DNA of 64,000 nucleotides from Rotaria sordida (Eukaryota; Rotifera; Eurotatoria; Philodinida; Philodinidae), in assembly GCA_905250125.1 (NCBI GenBank), contig CAJNOL010000136.1, positions 1-64,000 on the forward strand. The letters are read 5' to 3'. Below are positions 46,883-60,000 of this stretch, in pieces. Numbering within the stretch: position 1 is the first letter of the stretch; the number at the start of each line of letters is the position of its first letter. The notes beneath the pieces were generated by a model, which saw only the letters and a program-made list of their open reading frames with translations, made no database searches and had not been told where the DNA came from. Position numbers and translations under genes: made by a program.

Positions 46883-47393
46883 TTTCATTTTCTCTTTTCT
46901 CATTTTCTTAATCAATCATAAGAATTATTTATTCAAAATGGAAAGTGTATTATAGAATTTAACTTGAGAAAGTGCTAATTCTTTACATGATATAAACAAA
47001 AAATGAAAAAGTAAATTACTAAGAAGAAAATGATGATGTTAATGAATGGGAATTTCTTTCTATTGACGTATATTTCCATGAATACGCATTTCATAATTAA
47101 AGATGATGAAAGTACACATGAGTGAAAAAAATAGTCCACGACTAAATATAGTTTTATATATTTAATTAATACGTTACTTTGTATTACTCACAATTCATAA
47201 AATTTATTATATATATGGCTTTTACTTTAAAGTAAAATGTTTACAGATTTCAAAGCGAGTGAGATTTCTACCATAACAATGGTACTTAGTCTCTGCTAAG
47301 AAATGTAATAAAAATATGATGGGATAGGAAATAAATACTGCACTTGATAACAACGATAATTTCTTATATTCTTTTGTGATAAACATACAATGA

Positions 47394-47757
47394 GTACCAA
47401 AATTATTCAACAAGGTTTATTTTCAATTTTTTTCCGCTGCCGTAAGTATGAGAAAGAATTCAAATAGAGGAAATTATTTCCAAAACAAATAAGGAATTAT
47501 TATTAGATTCGCAAAAATAGAGACTCCAGAAAATCAAAACCCTAGTTTTTCTATAAAAAATTGAAAAAACGACTTTAAAGACTTCCGTAAGATTGCTATA
47601 TCTCAGCTAGACGATTGTTTGCTCTATCGCTCTATGTGGTCTAAAGAAAATTATATTTACCCGTTCTAGGTGCTGAAAAATTAGCCTTTTAGTTTTCTGG
47701 AATTTCTATCTTAGCGAATCTGATAATCAAATAAACCTTGTTGAATAATTTTGGTAC
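47394..47757. repeat. Inverted-repeat element, family copy 2
   Basis: Ends GTACCAAAATTATTCAACAAG and its inverted copy, followed inside by GGTTTATTTT and TTTTTTTCCGCTGCCGTAAG, as in the ARGLU1 intron copy at 21016-21648. This copy is internally shorter (364 versus 633 bp). Confidence 0.85.
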
Positions 47758-48689
47758 CCACTGTACATATATAACACCTTTGAATTTAAAATAAACTTGT
47801 AACTTACCTGTTAAGATAATATTTGTAAAAGTAGATTTTAAACTTATTATCGATAATATATGTTTTAGAAGACATATCAGTTTGACAAAAAAAAACTATG
47901 ACTTAAGAATATTTGTATCTAAAAATAAATATCTTTATCATGAGCATTTGTGTATATAATAAATACTCTTAAATTAAAAATGAAAGAAAGCTATTATCAT
48001 AATAACTGAGTTCTGAGCACGATACTTTGTACTATTCTTTAATTATGAATTATTGGTATTAAACTTTAATTTGAAAGCTTTTCTCTTGAAATAAAAAATT
48101 CCATAAAAATATTTAAATGATTTCAAGTATTTTACACTTCGTATGAAAGTAGAAGGTATCTAGTTTTGTTCATTTATTTCCAAATTTTTCCAAGATTGTC
48201 AGTACTAAATTACATTAATGAATTAGTCTTTGAAGAATAACCTTACCATATAAATCAAACATATATCCTTTTCTAAAACTAAACGCATCGGAACAAAATA
48301 CCGTCTTGTCTGTAGAAAAAATAAGACAAAAACAAAAAGTTAAAAAACACTTGATATAACCTACAGAGAAAAATCTACAACATCACTAATGTAGATAGTG
48401 TCGTAAGCAAGAAAGAAAGTTGTAAGGTAAGCGTGGTCCGTGATTATCCCTGCAGAGAGACGAAGACTCTTTGGTAATGCTTTCAGAAGAGGATCAAGCT
48501 CATTTTTAAGCGGAATTGAACTGTTTGTAGAGGTGGCTCAAAGTCTTCTAACTGGAGGCTGATCCTGTCTAGTTACGCCACTAAATATAGATCGTATAAA
48601 GGGTACTATTTAAATTAATTATTCAAATAGAAATAATTGTTATATTGACGTTTGAAGATCACAAACTAATGTAAATTATAGAAAAATTT

Positions 48690-48905
48690 ATACATAATTT
48701 CATATGAATAATTGTGACTTAATTCTTTTTGTCTCTCACACATTTTTCTTATTTGATGATTGTCAGACAGATTTTCTCCAGATATATTGATATGATATTG
48801 AAAAACAGATGAATATAGTGAATCCACGAAATGACTAAAGATCTAAGCCGTGAAAAATATCGTGCTAAAAAGAAACCATGCTTGAATAACATCTAAGAGA
48901 TATGT
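48690..48905 (-). pseudogene. Decayed duplicate of the myosin XV 3' end
   Basis: 48690-48800 matches 50899-51010 (ATTTATACATAATTTCATATGAATAA...GTGAC and onward, downstream of the myosin XV stop), and 48838-48900 matches the FERM exon at 51575-51624 plus its acceptor. The exon copy reads 'VIQAWFLFSTIFFTA' then a stop, against 'VIQTWSLFGTTFFTA' in the live gene, and its donor site is lost. The three last coding exons between these segments are missing from the copy. A partial duplication followed by decay explains this best. Confidence 0.75.
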
Positions 48906-48974
48906 TACTTTATATATTTCAAAAATTAAATAAACTAATATGATCTGATTTCAGTCAAATTACAGCTTGCAGTT

Positions 48975-50400
48975 TCTAGTGCACTAATTTAAAAAAATCT
49001 CAGATCAATCCATTGATTTATTTAGTTTTTATTGACCATAAAACCACACTATGCCCTTTTTGATCCTTCGAAAATTATCGAATCACTGTCTTTTTTGCAA
49101 GCTGTTGCATATCTATTCTAATTTGAAATTTTCTTTATTATACATGATTCAATAGAATAAATTGTGCTCGATTTAAAGAGTACTTTTTATTGTAGTCTTC
49201 CTTTAAGTACGAGATAAACAACAAGGTTTATTTGATCTATACTGGAAATTGTCAAGAAAAAAAGATGGTAAAGAACATTTTTTTTTCATATGATATTTAG
49301 CAAGTTTATTGTTCAATATAGCATTAGCAAGAGCACTCTAAATTGCATGAGATAGCCTATTTTTTAAATAGATATTTCACATTGAAAGATTGTGTTGGTC
49401 GTCTTCTATTTATATACTAACTGCAGATAGGCCTTCTCGTTCGGTCTCAGTCGCTCATCAGAGAAGATATTTTAAAAAAATGGTTTTAACAGCGTGAATT
49501 TGTCGGGAACTTTTTTCTATACAAAACTCTTATTTCTGAAATCAATACCGATCATATCACTTCAGTAATATATCTTTGTTACTTTATCAAGAGCAGGAAT
49601 GAAAAACTTATCGTAGTCACAGCAATAAACTGGATATATATCTCACCAAATAAAGAAGTATCAAAAGAAACTTAACATAGTCCGTTATTTTCAAAATTTA
49701 TCCTGTATATTCATAGATGTGACACGCTAAAACTAGCTATGTATTTAATTAGATCAACGCTTAGACTGTTTTGCTGGCACTGCAGTAACCTTTTGAATCC
49801 TACTATTTATGACGTAATATAATCAGTTTAGATTTCAAATGTAAGAATTTTATATGCAAAAAGATTTCCGATAAATTCACGCTGTTAAAGCCATTTTTTA
49901 AAAATATCTTCTTCGATGAGCGACTGAGACCGAACGAGAAGGCCTATCTGCAGTTAGTATATAAATAGAAGACGACCAACACAATTTTTCAATGTGAAAA
50001 TCTATTTTAAAAATTAGACTATCTCATGCAATTTAGAGTGCTCTTGCTAACGCTATATTGAACAATAAACTTGCTAAATATCATATGAAAAAAAAATGTT
50101 CTTTACCATCTTTTTTTCTTGACAATTTCCAGTATAGATCAAATAAACCTTGTTATTTATCTCGTACTCAAAGGAAGGCTACAATAAAAAGTACTCTTTA
50201 AATCGAGCATAATTTATTCTATTGAATCATGTATAATAAAGAAAATTTCAAATTAGAATAGATGTGCAACAACTTGCAAAAAAGAAAGTGATTCGATAAT
50301 TTTCGAAGGATCAAAAATGGCATAGTGTGGTTTTATGGTCAATAAAAACTAAATAGATCAATGGATTGATCTGAAAAGTTTTTTTAATTAGTACACTAGA
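48975..50400. repeat. 1.43 kb palindromic foldback element
   Basis: Arms 48975-49515 and 49863-50400 are nearly identical in opposite orientation, from CTAGTGCACTAATT at the left end to its complement at the right, through blocks such as GGCCTTCTCGTTCGGTCTCA. The loop is about 350 bp and holds no recognised protein. Very high arm identity in AT-rich DNA implies recent activity or arm-to-arm conversion. Confidence 0.92.
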
Positions 50401-51049
50401 GGGCGTGGATGTAGGTTGAGACAAGAGCCTTATCTATGATCGATACGCATACTTATATCAATTTTATCCTTTTTTCCATTTGCATAATTGTGAGCTAGCT
50501 AACGTTGTTTTTAAAATATATTTCAGAGCTACTGTTCGTTTATATTTTTTCGCTGGCCATCTTTTTCGTAATTTGATTATGATAAATATTTTATGATAAT
50601 AATGATAAAAGGGAAAAATTACATTACAGCAGAAAAAAACAACAATAGATAATCCTATCAATAAAAATAGAATTTTCTCTGAAATTATTCCATGAAGCGA
50701 TCAGTAAAAACTTCTCAGACTCATATCGATGCTATAATAAATACTTATTATTTATTCAAATAGTGATTACTGCCATACGAACGTCTTAAGATGACAAACA
50801 ATTACAATTGGTATATTTCACAAAAAAAAATTACTTTCATAGTTGCTGTCATTTTAATATCTTTCTTTTTTCTTTCTTTCAAATCAATAAATGCATACAG
50901 AAAAATTTATACATATTTTCATATGAATAACTGTGACTTTATTCTGTTTTGTTTTTGTCTTTCACGCTTTTTTTTTTCTTATTTAATTATTGTCAGACAA
51001 ATTTTGTCTAGATGTATTTACATGATATCGAAACAAAAAACAATGTAAA

Positions 51050-54000
51050 TTACAATATTGTACTAATTGGATCATTGTATGTTGATGTCGATGGTCTGTG
51101 AAGTTGTTGAGAATCACATTTTCTCTCCAATGCCGATGTTAAACTTCGACCAATAAAACTTAAATAACGTCCCGCTAATGCAACAAGATCTTGCGCCTAA
51201 ATTAATATAAAAATTCATTTAATATTATATAACTTATCAAAAAAAAAAAACTTACTCTATCAACTTGACATTGAAGAAGATGAGGTTGACTTAAACTACC
51301 ATGTTTAATATCGATTGAATTTTGATGACGACGAATTGAAACTACATCATTATATGGTATTGTAAAGAAAGTTTCCTAAGATAAAATTTAAAAAACATGT
51401 ATATTTATTTGTGTTAAATAAGAGAAAGTTTGATTAACATACTCGCGTATCTATATCAAGAAATAATATTCCATTTTTAAAAATACCAACTAAACAAGGT
51501 GATCGAATCGTTGGATCATCAACTGACTACAAAACAAAATATGTATATTATAAATCGATAAAATAATTATAGACCTGAGCTGTGAAAAATGTCGTACCAA
51601 ACAGAGACCATGTTTGAATAACATCTAAACAGAATATGATTTATTCAAAGAACAGACCCAAGTATATAATATTTACTTAGAAAATTTAATTTAGCTTCTA
51701 TTGCTGTCATTGATTCGACAGATGAATCAAGTTTTTCATGAACTGTTGTTGTCCATACTTGAGGACGAATATTTTTCACTTTTAACACGGTTGATGGAAG
51801 AAGATGTTTCACTTCTCGCCTTAAAAGAAAAAATATATATACATCTAATAGTTTCTATAAATCAGTGGCGAAGCCAGGATTTTAGGCTAGGAATATTCAC
51901 TAGAGCCCGTCAGACCCAGACTCGATGGACGCTAGTGCTCATCCATCTCCTCTCTAGCAGATCTTTAAGCTCTCTGATGAAATTTCTGAAGAAAAAAGTA
52001 CATCTTTCAAGAAATTTTACTAAGGAGGCTGAGCCTTCTGGTTCCGTCACTGTTATAAATATATATGCATACATGGAAGGAAGACCAATTTTATTCGAAG
52101 CACGAAATTGAAGAGCAGCCATCAATGAAATTTGTTGCTAAAATTATACAAATCAAAATGTTCATATTAATTCATTCGAATTTGTTTTCTTTTTCTATAC
52201 CATGAGTTCATCTGGCATGTGATTGTTTTTGATAATAATCATAGTACCTTCAAGTAATTCTGGTACAAGTTGATGATACATAAAATCAATAAATATTTCG
52301 GATTGATTATTATCATTGAATATCATAGGAATAGTGAACCAAAGCATACGTTTTATAATTAAATGATAATCATCCATATTTGATCGAACACATTCACTCA
52401 AAATATCAAATAGATACTCATTTGGATTTAATAAACGTGATGAATTTTCTATTGAAATATAATATCAAATTTTGAAAACAAAAAATTTAAAATCACTATT
52501 GAAAAAAATTTACCCGAAGCACTTATAATAAAAATAGAATGTTCATCATGTTCTAAACTATTTGATATATTCAATTGTTGACATAGTAGATTGAGACAAT
52601 CATCAATTACCTAAATAGAATTCATATTCAAAAATAAAATGTTTCCTTCGAAAAGTTTGATTAGACATGGAATCTCAACAAAAAGCTTTCATTTTTTTTT
52701 GTATCGATATCTCAAAAGCACGGTCATTCTTTTTGATTTGTCACGATTCGCGACCTATTTTTCGGAAACTATGTGTATTATTTTAACGAACATTAGATAT
52801 ACCGAGTCTATTGTTCAAAGCAACGAGAATATGTTACAGTGAAAAAAAAGGTTTAATTTATATAACAAAACCTTTTTACATTAAGTGAATAATCAACGAG
52901 TCGACTCCATTTGAAAAAGCGATGTCATGATTATATGTGGTTACTTTGATCTATGAAAAATGAATAGATTATCGAAAGAAGTTCAAAATATGAGATTATT
53001 GTGACCAGAATTCTTGATTAGAGAGAGCTTTCTCCTTCCCCAAAATGTTCGACTTTCCGTCAATCCATTGATCTTTCTCTAATAGAAAGTGGAATAAAAA
53101 TAAGTAGACATTGTCGTCGCGAGATGAATAGGATTAAAGCAAGTCTTAGAAGAAGGACGGCCCATTCAAGCACTGTTTAAGTTTCGTCAAGTTTCACGTA
53201 GATATCTTGTTATGATATTAACTAGAGAATTTACTTTTGGAAATGTCCAATAAGAAAGAGAAAGCGACAACTCATATTTATTTGAGACTTTACTACACAT
53301 ATCATGTGTATTTCATAATAGAAAACAAAATGGAGATCTCATTTTTCTTATGTTTAGTTAATTTAAAAATATTATTTTCAATTATCTATTATCGATTACC
53401 ATTGATGGTGTTGCCATTAGAGCCAATGGAAATCCTCCTGGTAATAAAAATATTTGACGTTTTCCTGTAATTCGACCGTTCTAAAATACAAAAACTAAGT
53501 ATAGTATTTTAACATTAATAGAAATTTTTTTTTACAACTGTAAAAAGATCAATTTCAGCTTTGCTTGGTGTATTTTTTCTTCCACCATATTTTAATGTTT
53601 GTTCATAATGATTTAAACATAATCGTACTATTATCAATAAAATAAATTATAAATTACTAAATATTATCGAATTAAAATATTACCTAATCTTTCATTTTGA
53701 TTTATATTATCATTAAGATATTTAACAAAATATGGTCGTAAATTTTCACTTGGTATAAAATAATTAAGTATAATAGCAAGTAATTTCCATCCATGTGAAA
53801 CACTATCATGCTTTGTACTTTTATTATCTGTTAATTGTTTTATAATTTGACATATAATTTCATCAATTATTATTCGATGTTTATGCATACTCTATGAAAA
53901 TCAAAAAATTCTTTTTTATCTATTACCAAAAAAAAAAAAATAATTTTAATGAATACTTTTAGAAGATAAAATAGACAATCAATATCACTTTGACCTCGTG

Positions 54001-57000
54001 ACATTGTTTGATCACCCATAAAACGCATGATAGCTTAACAAAAATACTTTTATTGTGATTCTTATTATTTAAAAAATAATAATGATAAATTTACCAAGAA
54101 AAGATTGTCGAGCAATACGAGTTGTGTCATTGGATATATGACGAAGAAGTGCTGATTGAATTGGACTCTACAAATAAAAAAAATTCCATATAAATTATTA
54201 AATTGAAATAAATTGATAAACTTACTTTTGACCATTTAATTAATTCAGTATAATCTTGCCATGTCCATTCTTATGGATAAAAAACAAAGGAATAATTTAA
54301 TAGAAATAAAAATAAAATTTTACCTGATGTTTTCCAACTTTTCTTTGATTGTCTTATTAGGAAAAAAAAATTTCTTTTTATTTTATTTACAACAAATATT
54401 TTCAATATTTACTTTCTACTTGGAACTTGAAAATTTTGTAAAGCAAATTCCATAATAGAATATCCACCTGGTAATGTAGATGTATTTGGAATAACAATAT
54501 CATTTTGTGTTGGTTTTGGTGTATGATTATCAAATGAAGTAGATGGAATAAGTTCACTAAATGTTTGACTACAACTCACTAAACTACCTTGACTTGATGA
54601 TTTTAATAGATCACTTGTATTTGATATTAAATTTGGTGATAATGTTTCATGAGAAGATTTCTGTTTAAACATAAAAACATTATTTTTTAATATATATATC
54701 GAAAGAAAAAATGAGTGAATTGCAACTTTTTAGTACGATAGAAATTTTAGTTGTGTTTGATTAATAACTTTAATCCTTGTTGATCGATCTTTTTATATGT
54801 TACAAATATCTGAACATCATACTTACAGCACATTTTAACACTCGAGGTCATATCGTCGCCGGTTTATGAGGCTCATATTGGAAAAATCATATTTTATAGA
54901 GAGATGCACTAACAAAAGAACATTGCGGAGTGATAAATCGCTTTTGAAGTGAAACTACGTGCATTATGTAGAATCAAATGAGTTGTGAATATCCTAAAAA
55001 CAGTTTAGACCCTCAGCTTATTACTACCGAGATACTGCACTGTTACAGTGTTGTCTTAAATGAATGGCGTAGTCTAGAAAAACTGATTTTCGAATTTCCA
55101 CGCGAAACTTTGCACAGAGACAGGACAGAAGTAAATCAAAAGACTTGTAACTTTCACAATAAACTACTCCCGTGAAGGTTCGTCTCTATGCAAAGTTTTA
55201 AGTCGAAATTCGAAAACCGATTTTCCTGGTGTTCTTGAAGAAGACTACGGCATTCAATTAAATAGTGCAGCATCTTAGCAGCAATAAGCTAAGGGTTCGA
55301 ACTCTTTTCAGGATATTCAAAACTCATTTGGATCTACATGATGCACATAGTCTCGACTCTAAAGTGATATCGATTAATCAATTGAGGGCTTCCAAAATGG
55401 ATAATATTCTATACGATTGAACTCGTTTCATTGCAAATGTTGATTCTGGATAAACAACCAGTCGTATAACATCAAATCTCAGCGAGCTATGGTCAGTTTT
55501 TCATTTAATAACGTTTCTACACAATACGCTTAGGTTTGAAGTAAGCCGTATCATGGTGAATATACAGGAAAGTGTTGAGAAACTTTTGCTGTGTAACATA
55601 GCCATAGTGCATAAAAAAATGTATTACTCAGAAATTGTTAAGATCTATTTTCAATTTTTCGCATCAATCGTACTGAAAATTTGCAATTCACTCATGTATT
55701 TATACTTACATGATTAGATGTATGAGAATTTTTACTTTTATCAATTCGAAATTCTTTTAAAAATCTATCAATAAGTTGTGTCATTTTTTGGATCTATAAA
55801 CAGAAACAAAAAACAGATAGATATTTTATTTTGTTTTCAATATTTATAAGAAATAGTACTCGATGTGAATGAATGGTAATACGTTTTTTTGTTAGACGTA
55901 AATCAATTGTTGAACCATTTCGAATGGGTGAAATTTGTTGAATAATATCAAATGGAAATGTTTCAAGTACTTGTAATGTGTCACTATTAGTTTTTGTTCG
56001 ACTTCGTTTAATTAATCGTACACCTAAATGTGATATACCTAACATTTGTACTTCACCCGAATGATATTTGGGTATCTTAAATAAAGAGAAAAAAAAAATT
56101 AAAATAAAGATTTTTTTAAAAATGAAATAAACATACAGAAACAGGATAAAATCGACAAAAATATGTTGCCCATTGACGTGCTTGTTCAATAATTGATTTT
56201 TTAATTGATAATTTATTTATTAAATTAATATCACCAATGACTCCAACACCATGTGAAGCTAAACAAAAAACAAAAAACTTTATTTTATAATATGAATGAT
56301 AATAATAATAATAATTTACTTAAAAATGTTTTCATATTTGTTCGTTCTGGTTCACTTATACGAATACATATTGTTGAAAATGTATCATGTACAATTTGTA
56401 TATATAATAAATCAATTAAAAGTGGTTGATCAAATGTTTCGATTGGTGAAAAAACCTTGAATATAATTAAATAAATTTTATTATTTAATTAGCAATATTT
56501 CAAAACCTCTTTTCGAATTTTTAATTTCCATGCAATATTATGATAAGTTAAATAACTATGTAATTGTCGTGATGAGGATTTACTTGTTGTATTAGGTATT
56601 TCATTGCCTGAAGGAACAACATCTAATGGAAAGAAAAAAAAGAAAAATCAAATAAATTATCAATGATCTGAAGTATAATCAAACTTTTTGACTTCGAGAA
56701 TTTTCTCTTCCACAACTTCATGTTGAAAAGATCTTTTTGTTATAGAGTAATTATATCTAAGTCATGTTACGTATAGTAGCATCACCAGAATTTTTAACTA
56801 GGGAACGGGAGCTGAGCCTCCCTCAAATCTCCTGTCAGGTCACCGTTAGCAACAACTTTTAAAATTTTCCGGAGGTAATCTGTCCTCTTGTGGCAACACC
56901 ATTAGTTTTATTTTTGCTATATCTAGTGAATGTACCGAGTTCGAGGTATCCGTGTACTGGCCTAGTGGTCAACAGGGCATCTGAAAAGGTACCATGTTGA

Positions 57001-60000
57001 AAATTGTCTCAGTACATGAATACTCACCCAGGTGCCTGTCCAATTTCTATAGCATTCTATGAAAAATTTATGAACAATTTGGCAGATTAAACATTTGGAA
57101 GCATTAAATGCTAACAACCCATAAAGTGCCCTAAGGTATTGAAGTAACTAAAGATACCTGTAATATACTAGTAGCAGGATGCCCTGAACTCAGTACAATG
57201 ACTGGGGTATTTATTTGTATGAATATCTCTTGAAACTTGTTTTACAAGGTTAAAAATTGGGATATATTTATATGTCTTTTGTTCATAACTTAACCTACTT
57301 CTTCTCCCATAGAATCTATAGGTGTATCATAGATTTCAGAATAATCATCCAATACTTGATGCTAAGAATTTTTGTTGTCACTCAGATATATAGATTTAGT
57401 CATATCTTGAAAAAATAATAGTCGACGGATCGATGTATGTGTGTCACAGACGAACCAAAATTTTTCGATTCAGGATTTTTCCTTCGGCTCTTCTAGAGAA
57501 AAATATGATTTTTCTCAAGTTAATGTACTTCTATTTCTTTCTTCTCTCAGCTTTTTGTTCGGAAAGATGCCGCATACGTTATGTTTCAAACTTTTTACCT
57601 CGACTTCTTGCTAAGTCACGATTCTAAATGATAAGTATATCAGGACTTATGAGGTCTGACTCAAACATAAAATTAGTACTTTATAAGAGTAAAATCTTGA
57701 TCGTTTTATTGCTGTCACTCTGGTGGTGGTAGAATTATAGTCAAAAATAGATTTTAAAGTGTAATGTAGGCACTAGTTTGAAGTGATAAAGATAAATAAA
57801 GTCTGCCCTAAATTGAAAAATAATCTAAATATTAAAAGCCGAGACACAATAGTTATTTCAAGTAAGTTTGATCAGTAAAATTAATAATAAATTCAAATTA
57901 TTATTTATTCGATTAATAAGCCTTTAATTTAATTTTTTCAAAATCCTTCGTCGTTTTATTATTTTTTCAAGTATTTTTTTGTGAACATTCTTCTTACCTG
58001 CAAATGATGAATCATCCGGATTTTCAAATAATTTTTTTCGAAGTTCAAAATTTTCTTTACCAATCCTAAAATATAAAATCAACAATCAAAATATTCTTCG
58101 TATTTCTTTTATACAAACATTGGTGTCAATGTTTTATGAAAATCTGACTTTGATGATTGATTTCGTGTAACGATTTCATTTGTTGATACATCATCATCAT
58201 CACACCCACCACCACCACCACCACCATTATCTGAATATTGTGATATACGATCAGTTGATGTATTTGTAGTAGAAATTCTTTTTTGTTGATCGTTTGTTGA
58301 TGTTGATAAAATTCTTTCATCGGGTTGTGATGAACGTCGATCATTTGGAAATTTTTGTTCAACAGTTAACTGTTTTATATGATGAACATTTTGACATATT
58401 GATGTATGTGCATTCGATATATTAATGATACTTTTTAGATGTGTTTCATTTTGTATTGTTTTACCACCATTAATTTCTTCTTGTATACGACGTTGTACAA
58501 GCATACGTCTAAAAATAATACAATAAAAACAAAAATTATTTTTGTTGAGTATATAATTGAACCTTTGATGATTAGCATTGTCGGATTCTTCTGGATTAAG
58601 TGGTGGTGGCCAACGAATTTTACCGATTCGTACTGTTTTAGCTCGTAAATTTTTTTGAGATTCAGGAGAACGTCGCGTGAAGATATGGGAAGAAACTTTA
58701 ACAGGACTTCTATTTGACAAAAAAGAAAGAATTATCAGTAACAAGGAAATGATTGATATGAAAATATATTTTACTTATTATTTGTTGTTGAATTTTCTTT
58801 TGAAATCGATTGTTTTTGTGTTTGATTATTACGTGAAGATTTTGAATCTAATTGTGACATTGAAAGACGTTCAACACATATATTAGGTTTTGTTACTGAT
58901 ATTGGAGTTGGATTTGATTGTATTTCAACTTCATTTTCTTCGATTATAGTTGGTGGTTTTTTTGACGAATTTACTTGATTCGAGGTTATTACTTGAGAAA
59001 TATAATTTTCTGAATGATCTAAACATTCTTTGATCTTTTAAATAATTCATTTATTTTTTAAATAATACAACTTACATGGCATTTGATCGGATTGATTGAT
59101 TTGATCAGTCTAAAAATTCAATGATTAAGTTTTGTATTTATTTCAATTTAAAGGTATTCCTCTCTTTTTTGAATACTTCTTGTTCTCAATAAAGATACAA
59201 CCAAGAAGAATGAAATTTTTACTACAGATAAAGCATCCAAAATTGTTCGAGGAAAAAAAATTTAAAAGATGGTTCTACGGAGAAACTCTAATTTTCTATG
59301 GGACCGCATTCTAGTGTATTACATATTTTTTTTCAGAAACCTAACTTTCTGCTTTTATTAATGAGAAAAACGCATAAAGGTTCGGAACTAAAATCAGGAA
59401 TTTAACTTTTAGAATGCTATAGATCCGGGATACAACGATCAAAACTGAAAGCGGTTGATTCTACATCTGGAGAATACTTCAAAATTTCTGTCCGATCGGA
59501 CAAAATTAGAGGAGAGAAGGTCGTAATGTACAAGGATACAGCTCTAGGGAATACCAATTTCACCATAAAACCCTCTTCGGAATATTTTCTTCGAATGTGT
59601 GTCTCGTTATGTGAGGTGCTGTAATCATGGTAAAAATTTCAGTCTAATCGATTGCATCTTCTTCAAGAACCAGTAGTGGATAAAAAAGACAGAGGAGAAG
59701 GCTCCCTCTCCGAGGTTTCTAAAGAATGTTTTATCAGAAATATTGGGAACTTTCAGGATAGATAGATCTCGGTGAGTGGGAACCAAAGTTGTCATAGACT
59801 TCAAATTCTCAAATACTTCTTTCTAGGAAGTATCTGGGTCGTATAGATTAAAAACCACCCAGCTGTTTCAGTCGCAATAAGTCCGATGGAGCTCAAACAT
59901 TTTTTTTACAGATACTAGACACTGTTTGGTGTGTCTGCTTTTTCCGGGTTCTTTTTATTTTCTTTCATTCGAATAAAAAGAAATAAAAACAATCAGGCAC

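Larger units (their letters stand above)
45608..51049. other. 5.4 kb repeat-rich intergenic region
   Basis: Between two convergent gene ends. Holds a transposase pseudogene (46319-46882), an inverted-repeat element (47394-47757), a decayed duplicate of the myosin XV 3' end (48690-48905) and a 1.4 kb palindrome (48975-50400). A TACGCCACT at 48574-48582 is the inverse of the hAT-like AGTGGCGTA motif. The remainder is AT-rich without recognised features. Confidence 0.6.

Noticed and set aside
51701..52111. 136-codon plus-strand ORF
   Set aside because: It runs antisense over a myosin XV FERM exon and the hAT MITE; the minus-strand exons join in phase and have a family match.
58109..58148. Downstream donor GTATAA after '...TLTPMF' for the myosin XV exon 58508-58149
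   Set aside because: Using it breaks the frame of the next exon (58065-57998), giving an immediate stop; the GTCAGA donor at 58148 keeps phase.
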